DNA of 64,000 nt. Source: a virus. This document shows positions 8,771 to 16,562 of this stretch, piece after piece. Location of the stretch: positions 55,742 to 119,741 of the IMG/VR virus record IMGVR_UViG_3300013132_005385; one strand, given 5' to 3'. The position numbers were made by a program, and so were the translations under genes. How positions within the stretch are numbered: position 1 is the first letter of the stretch; every line of letters begins with the position of its first letter. The notes under the pieces are model-generated. The model was given only the letters and a program-made list of their open reading frames with translations. It ran no database searches and had not been told where the DNA came from.

Positions 8771-9907
8771 TTAAAATAAATCAAATGGATCAAATTGTTT
8801 AGGAGTAGCTGAGACATCTCCCCATGGGGAATTCCCTATCATAGTCTTTTTATTTAAAAGAGGCGTCTTGGTTTCGTTGATCTGGTTGGAGGATATTATA
8901 TTCATCCTGGTTATCAGATCCATAGGTATAACTTCAGAGTTAAGCCAAACTAATTTTGCATTCTCGAAATAATTTTGCCTTGCAATTTCTCTCTTTTCTG
9001 TTGTGTCGCTTTCCCCGACTGATCTTAGAATAAATCCAGAAATCCACTCCAGAAACTCAGGATCTTTCCAGATCAATTCCAATCTGCGCCCAGACCATTT
9101 TCCCTGAGTAAAAGCTGCCCATATTTTATCCGCCTTAGAATCTGTTAATCTCGTAACATTTCCCTTGGAGTTCAAAAATTCATAAACGGACGGAACATCA
9201 TCTTTCTTATCGCCTATTAGAACTTTCTTGAAGATAAATTCATGTGGATCTATTTCTTCAATTATACACATCTTTAGGAAAGAATCCAGTTGCTGTCCCT
9301 CATCAGTACTAGTTGGAGTAACATCAAAGATTGACATTTCTCTTTCCTCAGATTTGATAGCATCAAGCCATCCTTTTGAGCAGACTATCTTATTATTTTT
9401 TGAATTTGCGTTCCATACTATGGTCCAGTTCTCTCCATCATGTTCAACAAGCTGGTGCATGTCCTTATCTCCTGTAAAAATTAAAACGCTTCTACCAGAT
9501 TCCCTGAATTTTTTATTCCAGTGCCACAATAGATCGTCACCTTCTGACCCCTGTACTTTTGAGTAATGAAATCCACTGTTTTCAAGAAAAGATCCAAACT
9601 CTTCCATTAGCTGAAAGAACGATGACCAATCAACTCCCTCTTCTTTGACCCTGCTTTCCTTATAAACGCTTCGTGATATTTTAAAATCTTTTCTCCATGA
9701 CCTAGAGTCCTTACAAAATACCACTTGATCTATTCCCGGGATAAGATTAAGCGAGTAGCATAGATCAGTCATAATTTTTTTCATTAGCATTGATCTATCC
9801 CCCGGGGAACTAAGAAAGTCACCAGGATTCTTGTCACCATATCCAGAAATCACTCCGAATGTTTTATGAAATAGGTAATTTCCGTCAACTAGTACATTTA
9901 TTCCCAT
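8771..9907 (-). CDS. rnh: 5'-3' exonuclease/flap nuclease of the T4 RNase H type
   Basis: A 378-residue FEN-family nuclease. Acidic metal-site motifs are in order: VDGNYLFHK (D8), FCKDSRSWRKDF (66-75), SEGDDLLW (121-128), FTGDKDMHQL (144-153) and GDKKDDVPS (232-240). It should remove RNA primers and 5' flaps during lagging-strand synthesis. The last residues, KQFDPFDLF, look like a sliding-clamp binding peptide. It lies between the gp62-like and kinase genes in the replication run. Confidence 0.85.
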   Translation of the reverse strand: MGINVLVDGNYLFHKTFGVISGYGDKNPGDFLSSPGDRSMLMKKIMTDLCYSLNLIPGIDQVVFCKDSRSWRKDFKISRSVYKESRVKEEGVDWSSFFQLMEEFGSFLENSGFHYSKVQGSEGDDLLWHWNKKFRESGRSVLIFTGDKDMHQLVEHDGENWTIVWNANSKNNKIVCSKGWLDAIKSEEREMSIFDVTPTSTDEGQQLDSFLKMCIIEEIDPHEFIFKKVLIGDKKDDVPSVYEFLNSKGNVTRLTDSKADKIWAAFTQGKWSGRRLELIWKDPEFLEWISGFILRSVGESDTTEKREIARQNYFENAKLVWLNSEVIPMDLITRMNIISSNQINETKTPLLNKKTMIGNSPWGDVSATPKQFDPFDLF

Positions 9908-9932
9908 CTTTAATTTTTATTTTTCTTGTGAT

Positions 9933-10403
9933 TTAAAAATCCTCATTTTTTATTTGCACATCAAATATATCAAAATTTTCAAAATCCATCCTATCAGCAC
10001 TAATTCTTCTCTCTGTTGAATCAGCATCTTTTCTTAGATTCATCCTTTTTCTCCTTATTTCCTCTGAAGGATTTATATAGATTATGAAAGAATTTTCTAT
10101 GACATCCTTTGGAAGATTATTAACCCCTCCCGGAGTTATAACGAAAACATCGCTCTTTAAAAATTCTGCGTGTGTGGTTCCATAGTACCATCCATTAAAT
10201 TTCTCTAACTCGATGAATTTTTCCGGATTCTCAAGAAAAAAAGAATCCTCTTTAAAGTGATAATCTACACCATCCATTTCTCCCTCCCTCATCGGTCTGG
10301 AAGTACATGAAACCGAATGTCTGAACCCCTTCTTTTCTAATCTCTTTCTTAATACGTCCTTGCCTGACCCTCCAGGACCAACAATGATTAATCTTTTGCT
10401 CAC
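9933..10403 (-). CDS. Guanylate kinase-like enzyme
   Basis: A 156-residue P-loop kinase. GPGGSGKD at 9-16 is the ATP site. SCTSRPMREGEMDGVDYHF is the guanylate kinase GMP-binding signature. R-x-x-R-K in the lid region (EEIRRKRM) completes the fold. It is a little shorter than cellular enzymes (about 190-210). It should convert (d)GMP to (d)GDP, working with the IMPDH/GMP reductase-like enzyme at 55501. Its start overlaps the gp44 stop by 4 bases. Confidence 0.85.
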   Translation of the reverse strand: MSKRLIIVGPGGSGKDVLRKRLEKKGFRHSVSCTSRPMREGEMDGVDYHFKEDSFFLENPEKFIELEKFNGWYYGTTHAEFLKSDVFVITPGGVNNLPKDVIENSFIIYINPSEEIRRKRMNLRKDADSTERRISADRMDFENFDIFDVQIKNEDF

Positions 10404-11344
10404 GGTAATAATTTCTGTATGGAAAAGAATAGGCCAAGAAGAGAAACAACCGGATCTATCACGAGATTTCTTTCCGCCTGATATTTTGCTGTTAAAATTA
10501 ATATCTGCGGGATATACTGTATTAGGTTTGATTTATTCTCCTTAATCCACAGAATAAAATCATTAGAGAGTGAGTTCATCACCTCATCAACTCTACCTGA
10601 GTACTGACCAACAATCAATTGGTAATTTTTAATCGGATCCTTATCCTCTGTTAACATAATAAAAAGTTCTTCAAAACTCCAAAAATTCTCATGAATTTTC
10701 TTATCGGAAATCTCGCTGATGCCTTCTATCATCCACCTTTGAATGGTGTTCAGAGCAGATCTCATATCAGGAAAATATTTATTTGAAAAATCGGATAAAG
10801 CTTTTTCTGATATTTCTATTTCCATCTTTTCCAGAATAAGCTTAACCCTTTTATTCCATTCTTCCTGAATTTCTCTTTCTTCCTCCTTATCAATGGGGTC
10901 AAAATCAAAGATCTCGAATCTGCTCTTTATTGGATCTGGGAGCTTATTTAGATAATTGCATGTAGCGATGAATCTAGTTCCTTTAGCGAACTTTTCGATT
11001 GTTCCCCTTAGTGCTTTATAGAATTGGTCCGAAGCTCCATCAAACTCATCTAAAACGACTATTTTGATGGCGTTCTTACCATCCATAATAGAAACCGTCG
11101 AACAGAAGTCTGTAATTTTTGATCTTACTGTGTCAACAGAGCTTTCATCTGACACGTTAATGAATAAATGCGGATGATCCTTCATTAGGATTTTAGCCAT
11201 AGAAGATTTCCCACATCCGGGGGATCCCGATAGCAGCACATTTTGCTGGATTCCCTGTGAGAAAACGTTTCTGATTCTTTTAGGCAGAATCATGTGCTCT
11301 ATCTTTTTTGGACGGAGCTTCTCGGTAAGTAATTCTTGAACCAT
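10400..11344 (-). CDS. gp44: Clamp loader large subunit, gp44-like AAA+ ATPase
   Basis: A 314-residue AAA+ protein. Walker A is GSPGCGKSS (40-48), Walker B is VVLDEFD (96-102), and the arginine-finger motif SRF is at 141-143. The C-terminal helical domain is the collar. The size matches T4 gp44 (319). It opens the sliding clamp and loads it at primer-template junctions with gp62. It is the first gene of the replication run that continues to 8373. The upstream gap of about 95 bases must hold its promoter, but I see no clear TATATA or TAnnTTTG there. Confidence 0.9.
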   Translation of the reverse strand: MVQELLTEKLRPKKIEHMILPKRIRNVFSQGIQQNVLLSGSPGCGKSSMAKILMKDHPHLFINVSDESSVDTVRSKITDFCSTVSIMDGKNAIKIVVLDEFDGASDQFYKALRGTIEKFAKGTRFIATCNYLNKLPDPIKSRFEIFDFDPIDKEEEREIQEEWNKRVKLILEKMEIEISEKALSDFSNKYFPDMRSALNTIQRWMIEGISEISDKKIHENFWSFEELFIMLTEDKDPIKNYQLIVGQYSGRVDEVMNSLSNDFILWIKENKSNLIQYIPQILILTAKYQAERNLVIDPVVSLLGLFFSIQKLLP

Positions 11345-11440
11345 AGTAATAGTTTAAATTGATTAATGATTCCAATCTTATCGATTGTATTTAACTATTA
11401 TATGGGTGGATAGAAATTAAAATTCGAAAATTTCTGGATT

Positions 11441-11701
11441 TTATCTCCCTAAATTTATCCCGCACGATTTACACGGATCGTCTATCTCTGAATTTAACAA
11501 TTTACACCATCCTATTTTATAGTCGGGAAATTCAAGATCTATTTCGTCCTGATACTCTTCCGGCTTTTCGGATGCCTTTATGTATTTGAATTGTGGACAT
11601 GATTTTATGTGATAGATCCCAGTCTCTATATCGAAACTAATTCCGGTGTAGCAATAAATCCCTTCGGGAATTTGTTTTTTAACCTTTCTTGGTACTTTCA
11701 T
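11441..11701 (-). CDS. Small Cys-containing unknown protein
   Basis: An 86-residue protein with cysteines at about positions 17, 36, 66, 77 and 80, ending in a CKSCG motif. A structural zinc site is possible. The N-terminus is basic (VPRKVKKQ). It lies 8 bases after the portal gene stop and is probably the last gene of that late transcript. The function is not recognised. Confidence 0.6.
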   Translation of the reverse strand: MKVPRKVKKQIPEGIYCYTGISFDIETGIYHIKSCPQFKYIKASEKPEEYQDEIDLEFPDYKIGWCKLLNSEIDDPCKSCGINLGR

Positions 11702-11709
11702 CTAATATA

Positions 11710-13341
11710 CTATTCTCCCTCAGCCGGGGTCTCTTCTGATGCAGGGGTTTCTGCTGCTGGAGCTTCTTCACCCTCTACAGGTTTGGATTCTTCCCCTGCT
11801 TCTTTCTCCTTGTCTAGATAAATATTATTCATTTTTCGGTCTTCGTTATTCAGTCCCAAATATTTGTCTATTAAAAAGTCCTGATCGAAGAAAGGAACCT
11901 CTTCCTCTCCTTTTTTCTCCTTGATTTCTGAAGCTGCGGCAATAAAGTCTATTGTTTTAATTAGCTGTTCTATTTCTCTGGATTCACCAAAAATATTATC
12001 ACTTTCAAATTTTATACCCAATTGGCTTCTGAATAGTGCATCCTCCTTCAGTTCAGGAAAATCCAGGGCCATCTGAATCCAAAGGGGTTTGATAATAATT
12101 TCCTGAAATATAGATCTTATTCTAGTTACGAACTTGCCGTATCTTACCTCGTCTCTTTCCGCTCCCTCTGCTGCTATCTTAAACATTCCAGCTTGACCTC
12201 CGCTTCTCGCAGCGAATCTGTTATATGGGATTTTTGAATCCATTTTTAGCTTGTTAGAAAAATATACCACGGCATCCATTACGTTCATATTTGGACCCTG
12301 AGGATTAATGGTTTCAACCTTAGGTGTTTCCCCTCCCATCTGCGGAAACAAATAGTTTTTATAGAACTGAAGGTTTGGCCTCCCGTTAATACTTAAAGAT
12401 CCTGAAGTGGTATCCAGTTTAATATCCTCTTTATATACGGACATAAGTTCGCCCAAGGTTTCTTTAGCTTTCTGTGGTGATTTACTACCAACCGGAATAG
12501 TCATTTTTATTCGATACTGGGAATTCATGACGTTCCATATAATCCTGGTGTGTTCCATTATCCTTAAAAGATTATAGGACCTGACTAATCTTTCACAATA
12601 TGATGTCCTTGTTACTTGACTTCCTTTTGCGTATGATATGTAGATCAGCTGCCCGTCATACAATTTTCTCTGTCTAACAGAATCCCCATAATATTGGTAC
12701 CAGATCTGAACGTGTGATCCATCGGGCTGTTTTTCCACTGACGGGGTTAAAGAAACTGGGTCAAGCTCTTTAAATCCAACGATTTTCTTTGCGTCTGATG
12801 AATATATTATTTCAAAAGATAAAAATCCATCTACTAAGAGCTGTCTGAAATATTGCCACCCAGTCAGAGCATTAACCATTCCATGAAGAACGTATATTCT
12901 TCTGAAATTTTCTCTAATAGCACTGATTACTTCAGGCTTAAGATCTAAATTTAATAGGGAAGGATGACAGAAAAAGTTTTTTTCGTCATAGACTATACCA
13001 TCGTCACACAAAGTATCCAGAATATATTCTATTTCGGAGTTCATCGCGAACTTCCTTAAGAAATCTATTTTAAAAGGAACCTCCTTATCTAAACTAGCAA
13101 TATACTTCCTATTTGAAGTGTCTTGAGACGCTATAGAATAAATAAAGTCCTCGTCCTCCTGGGCAAACCCAAATCTTTCTCTCATAGAAAGCTCTGCAGC
13201 CCCCATAGCCTGTGAGTTTTTAATCACTAGGTCCTTATACTCCATCCCGAAATTACCCAATTTTCTAGCAGTTTCTGCTATTCTTGAGAAAATACCTGAT
13301 GAGTTTGATGATCCTCCTAAATTATCTAAAAATCCAGCCAT
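11710..13341 (-). CDS. gp20: Portal protein, gp20-like (second copy)
   Basis: A 543-residue T4-type portal. Recognisable portions are LLRIMEHTRIIWNVMNSQYR (clip/stem region), IPVGSKSPQKAKETLGELMSVYKEDI, and SNKLKMDSKIPYNRF, which parallels the gp20 motif KKLYLSLNVPASRL. Portals form the dodecameric ring through which DNA enters and leaves the head. The C-terminal 40 residues are Glu/Ala/Pro rich and likely flexible. It follows a paralogue at 13345-14937 with only 3 bases between them. Confidence 0.85.
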   Translation of the reverse strand: MAGFLDNLGGSSNSSGIFSRIAETARKLGNFGMEYKDLVIKNSQAMGAAELSMRERFGFAQEDEDFIYSIASQDTSNRKYIASLDKEVPFKIDFLRKFAMNSEIEYILDTLCDDGIVYDEKNFFCHPSLLNLDLKPEVISAIRENFRRIYVLHGMVNALTGWQYFRQLLVDGFLSFEIIYSSDAKKIVGFKELDPVSLTPSVEKQPDGSHVQIWYQYYGDSVRQRKLYDGQLIYISYAKGSQVTRTSYCERLVRSYNLLRIMEHTRIIWNVMNSQYRIKMTIPVGSKSPQKAKETLGELMSVYKEDIKLDTTSGSLSINGRPNLQFYKNYLFPQMGGETPKVETINPQGPNMNVMDAVVYFSNKLKMDSKIPYNRFAARSGGQAGMFKIAAEGAERDEVRYGKFVTRIRSIFQEIIIKPLWIQMALDFPELKEDALFRSQLGIKFESDNIFGESREIEQLIKTIDFIAAASEIKEKKGEEEVPFFDQDFLIDKYLGLNNEDRKMNNIYLDKEKEAGEESKPVEGEEAPAAETPASEETPAEGE

Positions 13342-13344
13342 TTT

Positions 13345-14937
13345 TTATAGTTTAACTTCTTCGGTTTCCCCGCCTCCTTCTTTCGGCTCTTCATCAGGTT
13401 TTTCCTCTTCCTTTTTCTCTTCCGCCCTTTTCTTATACCTTTCGTTTGCTAATCTGTCCTGATCATTCATACCCCAATACCTATCTAGAACATATTTCAT
13501 ACTGAAATAATTTGTTCCGTCCGCTTTTTTAAGACCCGCAATTTTAATAACTTGGTCCTTTCTCGCAGTCAGAAGCTCTATCTCTTTTTGCTTAGTGAAT
13601 TGATTCTCTTTGACGTAATCAAGTCCAAACTCGCTTTTCAGAAGATAGTCTGATTTTAGCTCCGGATGATCCAAACAAAACTGAACCCAAACTGGCTTTA
13701 CCAAAATGTCCTGAAATATGGATCTCAACCTATTTATGAATTTGCCGAATCTTATTTCTTCCTGATCTAATCCATCAGCACCTGAACTAAATGTTCCCAT
13801 GCTATTCTGCTCGTTCTGATTAAATCTAGAGAATGGAATTTTAGAATCTAGTTTCAATTTATCCGAAAAATATTGAAGTGCTTTGGTGTCAGTAAAAGCA
13901 GTGGCATCACCAGATCCACCTAGGGGTTGTATATCCGGAGTTCCGTTCTGACTTGATGGCATCAGGTAATTTTTAAAAAACTGAATGTTTGGTCTACCAT
14001 TCACAAATAATTCCCCAGAATCTGAATCCAATCTAATATCCTCCTTATAGATTGACATTAGCTCTCCAAGAGTCTGCTTAGCCTTCTGTGGTGATTTGGT
14101 TCCTATCGGAACCGTCATTGTCATTCTATATGATGAATTCATCACATTCCATATTACCCTCGTATGCTCCATTATTCTAAGAAGATTGAATGATCTAATC
14201 AATCTCTCAATATAACTTATACGAAGAGATGTTCCACTCCCTTTAGCGTAGCTTATATAGATTATTTGGGAATCATATAATTTTCGGCTCATTGATGGAT
14301 TATCAGGAAATTGGATCCATGTTTCAACATAAGATCCGTCTTCTTGTCTCTCGGTTCCCTGCACCAGAGTAGACGGGTCTAATTCTTTGAATCCTATAAT
14401 TTTTTTACCCTTAGAGTCAAAAATTATTTCAAATGATAGAATTCCCTCAATTAAAAATTTTCTGAATATGTGCCATGCAAAGATATCCTGATTAAATCCA
14501 AAAAGATTATAAATCTCTTTATATCTGTCGTTTATTTCCTCGCATATTTCATCCTTAAGGTCCTTGTGTTGCATGAAAGAAAAATAGGACCAGAAGTTTT
14601 TTTCATCATAAACTATGGATTCGTCGCAAATAGTATCCAGAATAAATTCTATCTCCGGGTTTGCTGCAAATCCCTGACAGTATGCTCTTTTTGATTTGAA
14701 ATCTTTATCAAAATAAGCAATATATTGCTTGGAGGTTGAATCTGCCCTTCTTATTGTGTATAAAAATCCCTGGTCGGTTATTCCACCACCTTTAAGAAAT
14801 TGGGCTTCAGTAACACCTACCGCCTGTGAATTTTTAACAACAAGATCTCCATAAGCCATTCCAAAAGAGCCTATCTTTTTGACGCTATTCATAATGGAGT
14901 TTATAAAATTACCTCTCTGATCTGTAAATCCTGCCAT
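13345..14937 (-). CDS. gp20: Portal protein, gp20-like (first copy)
   Basis: A 530-residue portal protein clearly paralogous to the gene at 11710. Corresponding blocks are LLRIMEHTRVIWNVMNSSYR, IPIGTKSPQKAKQTLGELMSIYKEDIR and SDKLKLDSKIPFSRF. The N-terminal 40 residues are also alike (KKIGSFGMAYGDLVVKNSQA). The C-terminus is a Lys/Glu-rich tail. Both copies keep the central portal motifs, so neither looks like a decayed gene. It could form a mixed ring with its neighbour, or one copy could have another virion role. Confidence 0.85.
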   Translation of the reverse strand: MAGFTDQRGNFINSIMNSVKKIGSFGMAYGDLVVKNSQAVGVTEAQFLKGGGITDQGFLYTIRRADSTSKQYIAYFDKDFKSKRAYCQGFAANPEIEFILDTICDESIVYDEKNFWSYFSFMQHKDLKDEICEEINDRYKEIYNLFGFNQDIFAWHIFRKFLIEGILSFEIIFDSKGKKIIGFKELDPSTLVQGTERQEDGSYVETWIQFPDNPSMSRKLYDSQIIYISYAKGSGTSLRISYIERLIRSFNLLRIMEHTRVIWNVMNSSYRMTMTVPIGTKSPQKAKQTLGELMSIYKEDIRLDSDSGELFVNGRPNIQFFKNYLMPSSQNGTPDIQPLGGSGDATAFTDTKALQYFSDKLKLDSKIPFSRFNQNEQNSMGTFSSGADGLDQEEIRFGKFINRLRSIFQDILVKPVWVQFCLDHPELKSDYLLKSEFGLDYVKENQFTKQKEIELLTARKDQVIKIAGLKKADGTNYFSMKYVLDRYWGMNDQDRLANERYKKRAEEKKEEEKPDEEPKEGGGETEEVKL

Positions 14938-14939
14938 GC

Positions 14940-15524
14940 TTAGATCTTATACATTTTCTTATATATCTCCTCTAGTGTAGACCCGGATATAGATCTTGTA
15001 TTAAGGTATACCATTTTGTGCCATTCTTGATACGGAACCTCATGAACGTTCCTTATTTTTTCTATTGAATATTTAGAATATGACTTCTTATAGTTTATCC
15101 CTGTCATTAAAGCCTCTAGATTTTTATACTCTATTTTTAATTGATCCTGTGATTTTATACCCTCTTTCTCTTTCTGTAAATTTCCCTCTATTATAGAATT
15201 AAAAGATGAAAAAATTCTTAGGAAAAAATTTAAGCGGTCTAACGGGGGCATTAGAATAATATCTAATCCTTCTATAGTGGGTTTGGAACTGGCCTTATCT
15301 CTACCTAAGAAAAAAACTAGTGGTCTTTTATTAACGAACTTCCCCTTTTCTGGATCTGAATCATAATAAAATGTATATAGCTTCCCAGTCAGAAAAAGGC
15401 TGGGATTAAACTGGGATGGAGCTAAATATTTTTCTCCATATTCAAAAAAAGAATTTTCTGCCATTCCTGCAGGGGATTTCATTTGAATCCTGTATTTTTC
15501 GAAATCCTCTCTGAAATTGATCAT
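14940..15524 (-). CDS. Unknown protein between portal and gp4
   Basis: A 194-residue protein. A central segment, GKLYTFYYDSDPEKGKF followed by RPLVFFLGR, resembles a conserved protein I remember from T4-like marine phages, but I cannot name its role. The C-terminal half is helical. It overlaps the gp4 gene stop by 4 bases and precedes the portal pair, so it is probably a head-assembly or virion component. Confidence 0.65.
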   Translation of the reverse strand: MINFREDFEKYRIQMKSPAGMAENSFFEYGEKYLAPSQFNPSLFLTGKLYTFYYDSDPEKGKFVNKRPLVFFLGRDKASSKPTIEGLDIILMPPLDRLNFFLRIFSSFNSIIEGNLQKEKEGIKSQDQLKIEYKNLEALMTGINYKKSYSKYSIEKIRNVHEVPYQEWHKMVYLNTRSISGSTLEEIYKKMYKI

Positions 15525-16006
15525 CCGAATAAGAAATTTTCATCAACAGCTCCGAATTTGTATCCTATAGATTCCGCATATCTCTTAGCAGCTTCCATTT
15601 TTGCCCTGTTAGTTATCCATACTTTCATTCTCTCGTTATATGCTCGGACCTTTTTTTCCGTAAGTGGACCTTTTATCTCCTCGGGTCTCTTATCTAAGGC
15701 ATATTGATTCTCGGGTTTTATTTCTATAAACCAGTCTTCTTGTAAGTCGCCTTTTTGAACCTTAATATAAAAGTCTATATGATAGTCGTGTTCCTTTTTA
15801 TCTATTGGATTCCAATATTTAACCGAGGCTGGCTCAGAGCTCCATTTTAGAATTTCTGTCTTCAAATCGCAATATTGACAGAATTTTCTTTCCCAAGAGG
15901 ATCGATAAATTATATTATTGATATCACCGATATATTTTTCGGGATTGACTGGAGAGTATTTTCCGGATTTCCATTCACCAGAGGGCTTAAGCTTTTTAAT
16001 GTCCAT
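15521..16006 (-). CDS. gp4: Head completion nuclease, gp4-like
   Basis: A 161-residue protein matching T4 gp4 throughout: WKSGKYSPVNPEKYIGD, YRSSWERKF, DYHIDFYIKV and DWFIEIKPE. The Glu in the SWE motif, the Asp in HIDF and E-x-K in IEIKP fit a PD-(D/E)XK-type active site. In T4 the protein finishes the packaged head and is thought to trim DNA. The length is nearly that of T4 gp4 (150). It overlaps the sigma gene at 16006. Confidence 0.88.
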   Translation of the reverse strand: MDIKKLKPSGEWKSGKYSPVNPEKYIGDINNIIYRSSWERKFCQYCDLKTEILKWSSEPASVKYWNPIDKKEHDYHIDFYIKVQKGDLQEDWFIEIKPENQYALDKRPEEIKGPLTEKKVRAYNERMKVWITNRAKMEAAKRYAESIGYKFGAVDENFLFG

Positions 16007-16362
16007 TATACGTTCATGTTAGAATCTTCTTCTCTCATGATTCTGGAAAAAGGAACTGCCTTTATCGATCTAGTGGAGTGTATTTTTTTCCATCCTTTTT
16101 GCATTCCATTTTTTGCTATCTGAGAAATAAAAGCGAATGAATTATCAGAAACTTCTGGATTATATCTATTCCAATATTTCAGGAGATCCTCCATACCAAA
16201 GGATATGCAGTCTTCTCTATCTTCAGGATATTTATAAGATCTTGTCTTAGCCATGCCATCCACGATTAACATGAACATTTTAATAGTTTCTGGTGTTAGT
16301 TCGCCTTTTTCTTTGCTCTCCTTTAGAGCTCTTTTAAGGTCTTTGTTTTTTACATATTCCAT
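16006..16362 (-). CDS. gp55: Late-transcription sigma factor, gp55-like
   Basis: A 118-residue protein resembling the core of T4 gp55: YVKNKDLKRALKE at the N-terminus, then METDGMA-type helix IVDGMAKTRSYKYP, and a region-2-like stretch NSFAFISQIAKNGMQKGWKKIH. T4 gp55 (185 residues) directs host polymerase to TATAAATA late promoters. The many TATATA boxes here are its likely targets. The C-terminal coactivator-binding tail of T4 gp55 is missing or very short. Confidence 0.75.
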   Translation of the reverse strand: MEYVKNKDLKRALKESKEKGELTPETIKMFMLIVDGMAKTRSYKYPEDREDCISFGMEDLLKYWNRYNPEVSDNSFAFISQIAKNGMQKGWKKIHSTRSIKAVPFSRIMREEDSNMNV

Positions 16363-16507
16363 TAAGTGTCTGGGAATTATTTTTGGGAATTCTTATCCCC
16401 GGTTCTATATTTTCCCTAATAAATCATAATCTTTTTACCACTAGAATCATAGAAGTTTCCAAAATCTTAAAAATATCAATTTATATTGGAATTAATTTAA
16501 AAAACAA

Positions 16508-16538
16508 ATCCGCCTCTGAGACAGTCTCAGAAGCGGAT
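16508..16538 (-). terminator. Rho-independent terminator after the 769-residue protein gene
   Basis: ATCCGC pairs with GCGGAT and CTGAG with CTCAG inside it. On the minus strand a T-rich run follows. The rest of the 16363-16562 gap holds no gene that I can see. Confidence 0.75.
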
Positions 16539-16562
16539 CTAATAATTTGGACGACTGGTATT

